Part shown: positions 7,831 through 15,699 of the stretch, piece by piece
Position numbering within the stretch: position 1 is the first letter of the stretch
Layout: every line of letters starts with the position of its first letter
DNA from: Actinopolyspora lacussalsi
Lineage (GTDB): Bacteria; Actinomycetota; Actinomycetes; Mycobacteriales; Pseudonocardiaceae
Assembly (NCBI GenBank): GCA_030803735.1
Contig: JAURUC010000001.1
Location: 1 to 64,000 of the forward strand
Direction: 5' to 3'
Length of the DNA stretch: 64,000 bases
The notes under the pieces: model-generated
Database searches by the model: none
What the model saw: only the letters and a program-made list of their open reading frames with translations
Told to the model about the DNA's origin: nothing
Program-made: the position numbers and the translations under genes

Positions 7831-9330
7831 ATGACCACCGAGCTGGAGCACTTCATCGACGGCAAGCGCGTCGCCGGGACCTCCGGTAACCACGACGACG
7901 TGTTCGATCCGAACACCGGAGGCGTGCAGGCCAGGGTGCCGCTGGCCTCCCCCGGAGAGGTCGACGCCGCCGTGCGCGGCGCCGCCGAGGCGCAACGCGA
8001 GTGGGCGAACTGGAATCCCCAGCGCCGGGCACGCGTGCTGATGCGGTTCCTCGAACTGTGTCGCGAGGAGATGGATTCGCTGGCGCGGCTGCTGGCCTCC
8101 GAACACGGCAAGACGGTGCCCGACGCCAAGGGCGACGTGCAGCGCGGCCTGGAGGTCGTCGAGTTCGCCACGGGCATTCCCCACCTGCTCAAGGGGGAGT
8201 ACACCGAGGGCGCGGGCGCGGGCATCGACGTCTACTCGATGCGCCAGCCACTGGGCGTGGCCGTGGGGATAACCCCCTTCAACTTCCCGGCGATGATCCC
8301 GCTGTGGAAGGCCGCCCCGGCCATCGCCTGCGGCAACTCCTTCGTGCTCAAGCCCTCCGAGCGCGACCCCTCGGTGCCGCTGCGGCTCGCCGAGCTGTTC
8401 GTCGAGGCGGGGCTGCCACCCGGCGTGTTCAACGTGGTCAACGGCGACAAGACCGCGGTGGACGCGCTGCTGACCCATCAGGACGTGGCCGCGGTCGGCT
8501 TCGTCGGATCCTCCGACATAGCCGAGTACATCCACTCCACGGCCACCGCCCACGGCAAGCGGGCGCAGTGCTTCGGCGGCGCGAAGAACCACATGATCAT
8601 CATGCCCGACGCCGACCTCGACCAGGCGGTGGAAGCCCTGGTCGGTGCCGGGTACGGCTCCGCGGGGGAGCGCTGCATGGCCATCTCCGTGGCCGTTCCC
8701 GTCGGACGACCCACGGCCGAGGCGCTGGTGGAAAAGCTCACCGAACGAGTCAACGGACTCCGGATCGGCACCAGCTTCGACGACTCCGCCGACTTCGGCC
8801 CGCTGGTGACGGCCGCCGCCAAGCAGCGGGTCGACGACTACATCGGCCTCGGCGTCGAGGAGGGCGCGGACCTGCTGGTCGACGGCCGCGGTTTCCGGAT
8901 GCCCGAACACGAGAACGGCTTCTTCACCGGTGCCTCGCTGTTCGACAACGTCACCTCGGACATGCGGATCTACAACGAGGAGATCTTCGGCCCCGTGCTC
9001 TCGGTGGTCCGCGCCGCCGACTATGAGGAGGCGCTGCGGCTGCCCAGCCAACACCAGTACGGCAACGGTGTCGCCATCTTCACCAGGGACGGCGACGCCG
9101 CACGCGAGTTCGCGGGCAGGGTGGACACCGGCATGGTCGGTATCAACGTGCCGATCCCGGTGCCGATCGCCTACCACACCTTCGGCGGCTGGAAGCGTTC
9201 CGGATTCGGCGATCTCAACCAGCACGGCCCCGACTCCATCCGGTTCTACACCAGGACCAAGACCGTGACCTCGCGCTGGCCCTCCGGTCGGAAGGAGGAG
9301 GCCAGCTTCACGATCCCGACCATGCACTGA
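7831..9330 (+). CDS. mmsA: CoA-acylating methylmalonate-semialdehyde dehydrogenase
   Basis: Converts methylmalonate semialdehyde plus CoA and NAD+ to propionyl-CoA, ending valine breakdown. The 499-residue aldehyde-dehydrogenase-family protein has the MMSDH-type nucleotide-site segment GVAVGITPFNFPAMIPLW near residue 142 and the catalytic cysteine in GERCMAISVAV at about 282. The GTS and C-terminal FGGWKRSGFGDLNQHG segments are also typical. ATG at 7831 was selected because the family sequence begins at MTTELEHFIDG; a GAAGGG sequence lies 11-16 bases upstream. It heads a four-gene operon for valine catabolism, and the repeat-rich stretch upstream is the likely control region. Confidence 0.95.
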   Translation: MTTELEHFIDGKRVAGTSGNHDDVFDPNTGGVQARVPLASPGEVDAAVRGAAEAQREWANWNPQRRARVLMRFLELCREEMDSLARLLASEHGKTVPDAKGDVQRGLEVVEFATGIPHLLKGEYTEGAGAGIDVYSMRQPLGVAVGITPFNFPAMIPLWKAAPAIACGNSFVLKPSERDPSVPLRLAELFVEAGLPPGVFNVVNGDKTAVDALLTHQDVAAVGFVGSSDIAEYIHSTATAHGKRAQCFGGAKNHMIIMPDADLDQAVEALVGAGYGSAGERCMAISVAVPVGRPTAEALVEKLTERVNGLRIGTSFDDSADFGPLVTAAAKQRVDDYIGLGVEEGADLLVDGRGFRMPEHENGFFTGASLFDNVTSDMRIYNEEIFGPVLSVVRAADYEEALRLPSQHQYGNGVAIFTRDGDAAREFAGRVDTGMVGINVPIPVPIAYHTFGGWKRSGFGDLNQHGPDSIRFYTRTKTVTSRWPSGRKEEASFTIPTMH

Positions 9331-9505
9331 GCCGCTCCGCCGGTGAGCCGGTGGGCAGTCCGCCGCGCCATCGTGCGGACCGGTCCACACCGCCGGTGGT
9401 GACCCCACCGGCGGTGTGACCACCACGGACCGCGAACCGGTGGTGCCGTCATCGCGAGAGGCCCGACGCCGCGATCCGGCGTCCCCGATCGAGCAGGAGT
9501 CCCAC

Positions 9506-10687
9506 ATGACCGCTTCCGTGATCGCCTCCGAAACACCGCGATCCCCGTTCGCGCTCACCGACGACCAGCGTGCGCTCAAGGAGACGGCGGGCGAGTTCGC
9601 CGCGGAACGCATCGCTCCCAACGCGCTGCGGTGGGACCGGGAGAAACACTTCCCCGTGGACGTGCTGGCCGAGGCGGGCGAACTCGGCATGGGTGGGATC
9701 TACGTCGACGAGCAGTACGGCGGCACCGGGCTCAGCCGGTTCGACGCCGCCCTCGTGTTCGAGGAGCTGGCCACCGGCTGTCCCACCATCGCGGCCTACA
9801 TCTCGATACACAACATGGTCGCCTGGATGATCGACGCGTTCGGCGACCAGCGGCAACGCGAACAGTGGCTGCCCGAGCTGTGCGCCATGCGGAGTCTGGG
9901 CAGTTACTGCCTCACCGAACCCGACGCCGGTTCGGACGCGGCCGCGCTGCGCACCAGGGCGGTTCGCGAGGGCGACGAGTACGTGGTCAACGGGGTCAAG
10001 CAGTTCATCTCCGGAAGCGGTTACTCCGGCGTCTACGTGGTGATGGTCCGCACCGGCGAGCCCGGGCCCGGCGGTATCTCCGCCCTCGTCGTCGACGGTG
10101 CCAGCGAGGGCATCTCGTTCGGCCCCGAAGAGGACAAGATGGGCTGGAACGCCCAACCCACCCGCCAGGTCGTGTTCACCGACGTGCGGGTTCCGGTGCG
10201 CAACCGGCTCGGCGAGGAGGGCATCGGCTTCCGCATCGCCATGTCCGGACTGGACGGCGGCAGGCTCAACATCGGTGCCTGCTCGCTCGGCGGGGCTCGC
10301 GCCGCACTGGAACGCGGCCAGGCCTACGTCGGGCAGCGCTCCGCCTTCGGAAGCAGGATCGGCGATTTCCAGGCGCTCCGGTTCAAGCTGGCCGACATGG
10401 CCACCGAACTGGAGGCCGCCCGCACCCTGCTGTGGCGCGCCGCCGCCGCGCTGGACGCCAAGGACCCCGAGGCGACAAAACTCTGCGCCATGGCCAAGCG
10501 GCTCGCCACCGACAGCGGATTCAACGTGGCCAACGAAGCCCTTCAGCTCCACGGGGGTTACGGATACCTTGCCGAGTACGGCATGGAGAAGATCGTTCGC
10601 GACCTGCGGGTGCATCAGATCCTGGAGGGCACGAACGAGATCATGCGATTGATCATTTCCCGTGGAATGTTGGAGTCGGACCAATGA
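9506..10687 (+). CDS. Acyl-CoA dehydrogenase, probably isobutyryl-CoA dehydrogenase
   Basis: A 393-residue flavoprotein that oxidises a short branched acyl-CoA; the context points to isobutyryl-CoA giving methacrylyl-CoA. Signatures include YCLTEPDAGSDAA near residue 133, the flavin-contact stretch NEALQLHGGYGYLAEYG near 342, and the probable catalytic glutamate in LEGTNEIMRLIISR at about 374. The start at 9506 has GCAGGAG six bases upstream; an earlier in-frame ATG at 9416 lacks such support. The stop overlaps the next start by four bases (ATGA), so translation is coupled. Specificity for isobutyryl-CoA comes from the operon, not from a diagnostic residue. Confidence 0.92.
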   Translation: MTASVIASETPRSPFALTDDQRALKETAGEFAAERIAPNALRWDREKHFPVDVLAEAGELGMGGIYVDEQYGGTGLSRFDAALVFEELATGCPTIAAYISIHNMVAWMIDAFGDQRQREQWLPELCAMRSLGSYCLTEPDAGSDAAALRTRAVREGDEYVVNGVKQFISGSGYSGVYVVMVRTGEPGPGGISALVVDGASEGISFGPEEDKMGWNAQPTRQVVFTDVRVPVRNRLGEEGIGFRIAMSGLDGGRLNIGACSLGGARAALERGQAYVGQRSAFGSRIGDFQALRFKLADMATELEAARTLLWRAAAALDAKDPEATKLCAMAKRLATDSGFNVANEALQLHGGYGYLAEYGMEKIVRDLRVHQILEGTNEIMRLIISRGMLESDQ

Positions 10688-11742
10688 CAACTCACGCCGC
10701 CGAACAGCAGCAGGTGCTGCTCGACGTGCAGGGATCCCTCGGCCGGATCACTCTCAACCGGCCGAAGGCCCTCAACTCGCTGACCATGGAGATGGTCACC
10801 TCGGTACTGGACGCGCTGGAGGAGTGGCGCGCCGACGACCGGGTGCGCACGGTGCTCATCGAGGGAGCCGGAGACCGCGGACTGTGCGCGGGCGGGGACA
10901 TCCGCGCCATGTACGACGCGGTTAAGGCGGGCGAGCCCGAACGGACCGAGGAGTTCTGGGCAGCCGAGTACCGGATGAACGCCGCGCTGTCGCACTACCC
11001 CAAGCCGGTCGTCGGCATCATGGACGGCATCTGCATGGGCGGCGGAGTCGGCATCTCGGCACACGGTTCGCACCGCGTGGTCACCGAGCGCTCCAAGGTC
11101 GGCATGCCCGAGGTCGGCATCGGCTTCGCCCCGGACGTCGGCGGCACCTATCTGCTCTCCCGCGCCCCCGGGCAGCTCGGCACCCACATGGCGCTGACCG
11201 GAGCTCCCGTCAGCGGCGCGGACGCGATCCACTGCGGGCTGGCCGACCACTACGTCGACAGTTCCGAACTCGACGAACTGGTCAACGCCCTCACCGAGGG
11301 AGACGCCTCGGCCGTGCTGGACAAGTACGCCACAGCGGCTCCCGACTCCGGACTGCGCGCCGCCGCGAGCTGGATCGACGAGGTCTACGCGGCCGAGTCC
11401 GTGGCGGGAATCCTGACCGAGCTCCGGTCCCGGAGCGAGCCGGAGGCCAGCGAAGCGGCCGAGACCATCGCCACGAAGTCGCCCACCTCGCTGAAGGTGA
11501 CGCTGCGCGCGCTGCGGTCGGCCGCGCGGCTGAACTCCCTGGAGGAAGTGCTCGACCAGGAGTACCGCGTCTCGCTGGCCTGCGTGCACCGCGGCGACTT
11601 CCTAGAGGGCGTGCGCGCCACCCTCGTGGACAAGGACCGCTCCCCGGCCTGGTCCCCGGCCCAGCTGGAGGACGTGGGCGAGGAGCACGTCGCGGCGTTC
11701 TTCCGCACTCCCACCAACGGGGATCTCGGTCTGTCCGACTGA
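10684..11742 (+). CDS. 3-hydroxyisobutyryl-CoA hydrolase (crotonase family)
   Basis: A 352-residue crotonase-fold protein that hydrolyses 3-hydroxyisobutyryl-CoA to the free acid, an irreversible step in valine catabolism. It has the oxyanion-hole segments GLCAGGDIRAMY near residue 65 and ICMGGGVGIS near 119, and the HIBCH-type PEVGIGFAPDVGG stretch near 142 in which E and D are the catalytic acids. Its length exceeds plain enoyl-CoA hydratases (about 260) and matches HIBCH, including the C-terminal helical region with CVHRGDFLEGVRA. The start overlaps the dehydrogenase stop. Position between an acyl-CoA dehydrogenase and mmsB supports the assignment. Confidence 0.9.
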   Translation: MTTHAAEQQQVLLDVQGSLGRITLNRPKALNSLTMEMVTSVLDALEEWRADDRVRTVLIEGAGDRGLCAGGDIRAMYDAVKAGEPERTEEFWAAEYRMNAALSHYPKPVVGIMDGICMGGGVGISAHGSHRVVTERSKVGMPEVGIGFAPDVGGTYLLSRAPGQLGTHMALTGAPVSGADAIHCGLADHYVDSSELDELVNALTEGDASAVLDKYATAAPDSGLRAAASWIDEVYAAESVAGILTELRSRSEPEASEAAETIATKSPTSLKVTLRALRSAARLNSLEEVLDQEYRVSLACVHRGDFLEGVRATLVDKDRSPAWSPAQLEDVGEEHVAAFFRTPTNGDLGLSD

Positions 11743-11798
11743 TCTCCCCGCACCCCGGTTTTCGTGACAGTGTCGGATCGCGAGAAAGGTAATCGACC

Positions 11799-12686
11799 AT
11801 GGCAGTCATCGGATTCATCGGGTTGGGGCACATGGGCGGCCCGATGTCGACGAACCTGGTCAACGCCGGTCACACCGTGCGGGGTTTCGACCTGATGCCG
11901 GAAGTGATCGAGCGCGCGGCGGCGAACGGGGTGACCACGGTCGACTCGGCGGCCGAGGTGGTTACCGGCGCCGACGCCGTGATCACGATGTTGCCGGGGG
12001 GCAAGCAGCTGCTGGACTGCTACGACGGGATGGTGGGCTCGGTCGCGCCGGGCACGCTGCTGGTCGACTCCTCCACCGTGGACGTGGCCGACTCGCGCAG
12101 GGCGCACGAGCTGGCCGCGGCCGCGGGGCTGGACGCGATCGACGCCCCGGTCTCCGGCGGCACGGCCGGTGCCGAGGCGGGCACGTTGACGTTCATGGTC
12201 GGTGGCTCCGAACGGGCCTACCAGGCCGCGCAGCCCTTCCTGGAACCCATGGCGCGGAAGGTGATCCACTGCGGTGGCGACGGCAACGGCCAGGTCACCA
12301 AGATGTGCAACAACCTCATGCTGGCGGCGGCCATGCTCGGCACGGCCGAAGCGTTCGTGCTGGGGGAGAAACTCGGACTCCCGCACCAGGCGCTCTACGA
12401 CGTGACCTCCGTGTCCACCGGACAGAGCTGGTCGCTGACCACCAACTGCCCCGTGCCGGGCATGGTGGAGACCAGCAGGGCGAATCATGATTACGAGCCG
12501 GGCTTCGCGGCATCGCTGATGCTCAAGGACCTCAACCTCGCCGTTTCGGCGGCCGAGCAGAGCGGCACCGACACCGAGGTGGGGCGGTTGGCCGCGCGGA
12601 TCTACGACCGGTTCAACTCGGAGGGCGGCGGGGGTTACGACTTCAGCGCCGTGATCGAGTCCATCCGGCGCCACTCCGAAAGCTAG
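11799..12686 (+). CDS. mmsB: 3-hydroxyisobutyrate dehydrogenase
   Basis: A 295-residue NAD-dependent beta-hydroxyacid dehydrogenase converting 3-hydroxyisobutyrate to methylmalonate semialdehyde, the substrate of mmsA. The N-terminal Rossmann motif GFIGLGHMGGPMSTNL is at residues 5-20, the substrate-binding DAPVSGGTAGAEAGTL near 114, and the catalytic lysine in GQVTKMCNNLML near 168. GAGAAAGG lies about 8 bases before the ATG. It is the last gene of the valine operon, 56 bp after the hydrolase gene. Its length and motifs are standard for the family. Confidence 0.95.
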   Translation: MAVIGFIGLGHMGGPMSTNLVNAGHTVRGFDLMPEVIERAAANGVTTVDSAAEVVTGADAVITMLPGGKQLLDCYDGMVGSVAPGTLLVDSSTVDVADSRRAHELAAAAGLDAIDAPVSGGTAGAEAGTLTFMVGGSERAYQAAQPFLEPMARKVIHCGGDGNGQVTKMCNNLMLAAAMLGTAEAFVLGEKLGLPHQALYDVTSVSTGQSWSLTTNCPVPGMVETSRANHDYEPGFAASLMLKDLNLAVSAAEQSGTDTEVGRLAARIYDRFNSEGGGGYDFSAVIESIRRHSES

Positions 12687-12733
12687 CTTTGGCCCTCACG
12701 GGGTTAGCGGTTCGGCCCGCATAGCGGTGCGGG

Positions 12734-12847
12734 TGGCGGAACCTCTCGTGCGGCTCTCGCTGCGGGTGCCCCGACATCGGGTAGCGACCTACACAACGTC
12801 GGGGCCTTCCTCGCGAGAGCCGTACGGGAGAACCCGCGGCGGTGCCG
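12734..12847. repeat. Dispersed hairpin repeat, family 1, copy A
   Basis: This 114-bp stretch is nearly identical, with about nine differences by eye, to 14030-14142 in the same orientation. Each copy is an imperfect inverted repeat: the arms share GGCTCTCGC/GCGAGAGCC and CCCCGAC/GTCGGGG around a fully conserved centre ATCGGGTAGCGACCTACAC. It lies in the gap after mmsB and may act as a terminator, an RNA element or a miniature mobile repeat. Confidence 0.75.
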
Positions 12848-12852
12848 GTGGC

Positions 12853-12948
12853 GGGAGTGGCCGGAGCTCGGCCTGCGGGAGTGGTCGGAGTGCGGCTTGC
12901 GAGGGTGGTCGTGGTTCGGCCTGCGGGAGTGGTGGGAGTTCGGCGCGG
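12853..12948. repeat. 24-bp minisatellite, four tandem units
   Basis: Four consecutive 24-bp units (12853, 12877, 12901, 12925) follow the pattern GGGAGTGGtcggagtTCGGCctgc with scattered differences. They begin 5 bp after repeat copy A. One diverged unit follows copy B (around 14145-14170), which suggests local expansion here by replication slippage. Confidence 0.75.
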
Positions 12949-13126
12949 GTGTGAGGGGCGAGCGTCTGGTCGGAATCGACGCGACCGAGTACGGCAGCCG
13001 ATTCACGTCCGATCCAGGAGTACCCGGCTGGACCGGTCCAGTGAGTCCCGGTGCCGCGGGCCGTTCCGTCGCCCGGGGTGCCCGGCGCACGCTGGACCCA
13101 CCCCGGGAGTACGCTGACGGTCCGTG

Positions 13127-13405
13127 ATGGGCGAGCTGGTCGCGTTGTGGGACGGGGTCGAGTCGTGGCTCGTGCTGCTTCCCTACCCGTTCCAGGTGGC
13201 ACTGGTACTGGTGGTTCTCGTGCCGCTGTGCTGGTTGGTGGCGCGACTCGTCGACCGCATCGTCGACGAGATCTCGGCCAAGGCGAGCAGGATTCGCGAC
13301 GCCGAACCTCCGTTGCGCAGCAAGGAGAGCTACGAGCGCCACGCGGGCGCTGAGACGAGTTCGAACCGTGACGGCTCCGAACGGGAGCGGCACGGTGTTT
13401 CGTGA
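13127..13405 (+). CDS. Small single-pass membrane protein of unknown function
   Basis: A 92-residue protein with one clear transmembrane segment near residues 18-40 (FQVALVLVVLVPLCWLVARL), followed by a charged cytoplasmic-type tail containing DRIVDEISAKASRIRDAEPP. It may start at GTG 13124 or ATG 13127. Codon use is typical of the genome. It is followed within 30 bp by a 30-residue hydrophobic ORF and then a barstar gene on the same strand, so the three may be cotranscribed. No domain was recognised. Confidence 0.65.
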   Translation: MGELVALWDGVESWLVLLPYPFQVALVLVVLVPLCWLVARLVDRIVDEISAKASRIRDAEPPLRSKESYERHAGAETSSNRDGSERERHGVS

Positions 13406-13432
13406 TCACGTGTCGTTCCGGGGGAGGCGTGG

Positions 13433-13525
13433 ATGAGTTCGCGCGCTCGGATCACCGGCACCCTGGTGCTGTTGCTCGCGCTGGTCGTTCTCGGCTGGTT
13501 GGGCCAGTACGTCGACGGAATGTGA
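13433..13525 (+). CDS. 30-residue membrane microprotein
   Basis: The ORF encodes a tiny protein whose residues 7-24 (ITGTLVLLLALVVLGWLG) form one hydrophobic helix, ending QYVDGM. A strong ribosome binding site (GGGGGAGG) lies about 5 bases before the ATG, and the ORF fits between the 92-residue membrane gene and barstar on the same strand. Short single-helix proteins of this kind are often missed by gene finders. The function is unknown; it could assist or be coupled to the upstream membrane protein. Confidence 0.55.
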   Translation: MSSRARITGTLVLLLALVVLGWLGQYVDGM

Positions 13526-13628
13526 GCGTCGTGAACTCCAGGCACCGATCCGGCAGGATTGAATCGCACGGTTGATGATGATGAATGCGGTAGGCTTCCT
13601 GAAGCGACACGCCAGGAAGGACACATCA

Positions 13629-13994
13629 GTGGTCGAGCCCGCCCCGCTGCCCGTCGTGGGCACCACCGCACAGGCGGTCGAGCAGGTCCGTTCGACGGGA
13701 GCCTGTCCCCATGTGGTCGACGGCAGTGAGCTGGTCAACAAGCGCATGATGCTGTGCGCGATCGCCGCCCAGCTCTCGTTCCCGGAATGGGCCGGACGCA
13801 ATCTCGACGCGCTCTACGACTGCCTGATCGACCTGTCCTGGCTCCCGAGCGGGGAGCACGTGTTGATCTGGTCCGGTCACCGGGTGCTGGCCGAGCACGA
13901 CCCCAAGGCGTACCGCGGTATCGGTTCGGTGCTGGTGGCGGCGGCGCAGGAGTCCGGCGAACGAGTGTTCCGCGCCGTCTGCACTACGGACTGA
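13629..13994 (+). CDS. Barstar-family ribonuclease inhibitor
   Basis: A 121-residue cytoplasmic protein of the barstar family, which binds and blocks barnase-type ribonucleases by an acidic helix. The typical segment LSFPEWAGRNLDALYDCLID is at about residues 53-72, followed by a HVLIWSGHRVL strand. GTG at 13629 was chosen because AGGAAGG lies 9 bases upstream; in-frame ATGs near 13572 would add 19 residues of unlikely sequence. No barnase gene is seen nearby, so this inhibitor is an orphan here and may protect against an RNase encoded elsewhere or injected by other cells. Confidence 0.85.
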   Translation: MVEPAPLPVVGTTAQAVEQVRSTGACPHVVDGSELVNKRMMLCAIAAQLSFPEWAGRNLDALYDCLIDLSWLPSGEHVLIWSGHRVLAEHDPKAYRGIGSVLVAAAQESGERVFRAVCTTD

Positions 13995-14311
13995 CCGGTT
14001 CCTCGGCTCCGGCTGCGTGGGTGCTCAGTTGGCGGAACCTCGCGCACGGCTCTCACTGCGGGAGGCCCGACATCGGGTAGCGACCTACACAGCGTCGGGC
14101 CTTCCTCGCGAGAGCCGCACGGGAGAACCCGCGGCGGTGCCGACTGCGTGAGTGGTGATTCGGCGCTCGCGCGGCGAAGCACGTCATCTCAGGGGCCTGA
14201 CACTTTGAGTGGAGAGCTTCGCTGTGCAGCCGTGAACCGGTAAACGGACGAGGATGTGCGGAATACCGAGGACGCCGCTCCCTTCGGACAGGGCGACGCC
14301 CCCGCAAGGGA
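13995..14311. other. Intergenic region with repeat copy B
   Basis: About 315 bp between the barstar gene and the end of the convergent enoyl-CoA hydratase gene. It holds repeat copy B and one diverged 24-bp unit. No gene is supported in the rest. Confidence 0.55.
14030..14142. repeat. Dispersed hairpin repeat, family 1, copy B
   Basis: Second copy of the repeat at 12734-12847, in the same orientation, 1.3 kb away on the other side of the small-membrane-protein/barstar group. The central ATCGGGTAGCGACCTACACA and the right arm are the best conserved parts. The two copies could recombine and delete the genes between them. Confidence 0.75.
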
Positions 14312-15088
14312 TCAGCCCCGGTCGGGGACCCAGTTGGGGGAGCGCTTCTCGGCGAAGGCCCGCATGCCCTCCTGGCCCTCCTCGCCCGCGAAGTGCTCGG
14401 CGGACAGCCGCAGCATGTCGGCGAAAGCCTTGTCCACGTCGTCCGGACGGGGTTGCCGCAGCATCTCCTTCGTCGCCGCCATCGCGTTCGGTCCGCCCTT
14501 TGCCAGCATGTCGAGGTAGCGCTCCACGGCGCTGTCCAGTTCCGACTCCGGAACCGCCGCGTTGAGCAGTCCGATCGCCTCGGCCCGCTTCGCGTCGAAG
14601 GTCTCCCCGGTCAGGAACAGTTCGTGGGCCTGCCTGGCGTGCAGCCTGGGCAGCACGGTCACCGAGATCACCGCGGGGACCACCCCGATCCGCACCTCGC
14701 TGAACGCGAAGGTGGCGCCCTCGGCGGCCACCGCGATGTCGCAGGCGGCCACGATCCCGATACCACCGGCCCGCGCGGGGCCGCTCAGTTTGGCCACCAC
14801 CGGCTTCGGGCTGTTCCGGACGCACTCCAGCAGGCCGGGTACCTCGTTGATCCCCTGGTTCTCCGCGCTCTCCGAACGGGACTCCTTGAGATCCATGCCC
14901 GCGCAGAAGACGGTGCCGGTGTGGGTCAGCAGGATCACCCGCACCGTCTCGTCGTCGATCGAGTTCCGCAGCGCCGCCAGCAGCTCCCCGCGCAACTGCG
15001 CGGATAGCGCGTTGCGGTTGTGCGGCGAGTCCAGCGTGATCGTGGCGATGCCGCCTGCCACCTCGCGGTGCACGAGTTCGTCAGCCAT
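14312..15088 (-). CDS. Enoyl-CoA hydratase/isomerase family protein
   Basis: A 258-residue crotonase-fold enzyme acting on a CoA thioester. It shows the expected oxyanion-hole segments: TVFCAGMDLKE near residue 59 and ARAGGIGIVAACD near 105. The segment FSEVRIGVVPAVISV near 127 carries the position of the first catalytic acid. The closest role I can suggest is hydration or isomerisation of an enoyl-CoA in fatty-acid or branched-chain degradation. It is transcribed alone, convergent to barstar and divergent from the YCII/sigma pair. The substrate cannot be inferred. Confidence 0.88.
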   Translation of the reverse strand: MADELVHREVAGGIATITLDSPHNRNALSAQLRGELLAALRNSIDDETVRVILLTHTGTVFCAGMDLKESRSESAENQGINEVPGLLECVRNSPKPVVAKLSGPARAGGIGIVAACDIAVAAEGATFAFSEVRIGVVPAVISVTVLPRLHARQAHELFLTGETFDAKRAEAIGLLNAAVPESELDSAVERYLDMLAKGGPNAMAATKEMLRQPRPDDVDKAFADMLRLSAEHFAGEEGQEGMRAFAEKRSPNWVPDRG

Positions 15089-15100
15089 GCGCCGCAGCCT

Positions 15101-15178
15101 AGCCGTACTCGTGGTGTGGCACTACGGTGTGCTCGTCGAACGAGCGGGTCAGCGTTCACGAGCGGGTCAGCCGGAGCA
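15101..15178. repeat. Dispersed intergenic repeat, family 2, copy 1
   Basis: A 78-bp segment starting AGCCGTACTCGTGGTGTGGC matches 17352-17428: the first 39 bp differ at one position, the middle is diverged, and the last 16 bp (CGGGTCAGCCGGAGCA) are identical. It lies between the enoyl-CoA hydratase start and the YCII gene. Confidence 0.65.
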
Positions 15179-15330
15179 CGGCCGTGGGATCGAACCCCCG
15201 GGCGGGGTCGGTGCGCGGTGGCGGAAACTCCCGGATGAAAATTTTGATCGCGTGGTGTCGTGTTCGCCGGGTCGGTGACGACCCTCTGGTGAGTCGCCAC
15301 AAGGGTGGTCCACTTACCGAGGAGGAAACG

Positions 15331-15699
15331 GTGAAGTACTTGATCCTGATGCAGGTCGATCCGGCGGTGCTGGAGCAGCTCACCGACGAGCAGCAGCGGC
15401 AGCTCCAGGAAGGACACGGCGCGTTCATGGCCGAGGCCAAGGAGCGAGGTGAGTTCATCGCCACTCAGGCCCTCGCCGACCCCAGTCAGTCGAAGGTCAT
15501 TCGCAGCTCCGGGAGCGGGCCCGAGGTGACCGATGGGCCGTTCGTCGAGAGCAAGGAGTTCATGGGAGGCTTCTACCTCATCGATGTCGCGGACGAGGCC
15601 CGCGCGGTGGAGCTCGCCGAGCGGATCCCCGATGCGAACATCCCCGGCCTCGCACTCGAGCTACGTCCGGTGATGTTCGCCGACCTGGGGGACGGGTGA
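15331..15699 (+). CDS. YCII-related (DGPF) protein coupled to an ECF sigma factor
   Basis: A 122-residue dimeric ferredoxin-like-fold protein of the YCII/DGPF family. The diagnostic VTDGPF motif is at about residues 66-71, and the N-terminal MKYLILM strand and C-terminal PGLALELRPVM strand are typical. Such proteins are encoded next to ECF42-type sigma factors and are thought to take part in their stress responses; their biochemical activity is not settled. The GTG start has a very strong GAGGAGG ribosome binding site 6 bases upstream. The stop overlaps the sigma-factor start by four bases (GTGA), so the two are translationally coupled. Confidence 0.88.
   Translation: MKYLILMQVDPAVLEQLTDEQQRQLQEGHGAFMAEAKERGEFIATQALADPSQSKVIRSSGSGPEVTDGPFVESKEFMGGFYLIDVADEARAVELAERIPDANIPGLALELRPVMFADLGDG

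Larger units (their letters stand above)
12687..13123. other. Repeat-bearing intergenic region after mmsB
   Basis: About 440 bp without a supported gene. It contains copy A of a dispersed hairpin repeat (12734-12847) followed directly by four copies of a 24-bp minisatellite (12853-12948). Arginine- and serine-rich open frames on both strands are by-products of the repeats. Confidence 0.6.

Noticed and set aside
7525..9690. Long minus-strand open frame continuing upstream of the MazF-like gene across mmsA
   Set aside because: It is antisense to mmsA, whose motifs and codon use are clear; high GC keeps antisense frames open. Only the last 113 codons, with a proper start, match a family.
9631..10683. 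N-terminal extension of the hydroxyisobutyryl-CoA hydrolase frame
   Set aside because: The frame is open through the acyl-CoA dehydrogenase gene only by chance; the crotonase domain begins at the ATG at 10684, which overlaps the previous stop.
12704..13409. Minus-strand frames of about 200 codons over the repeat region and small membrane gene
   Set aside because: The arginine/histidine/serine repeats come from the 24-bp minisatellite and the hairpin repeat, and the frames run antisense to a plausible membrane protein gene.
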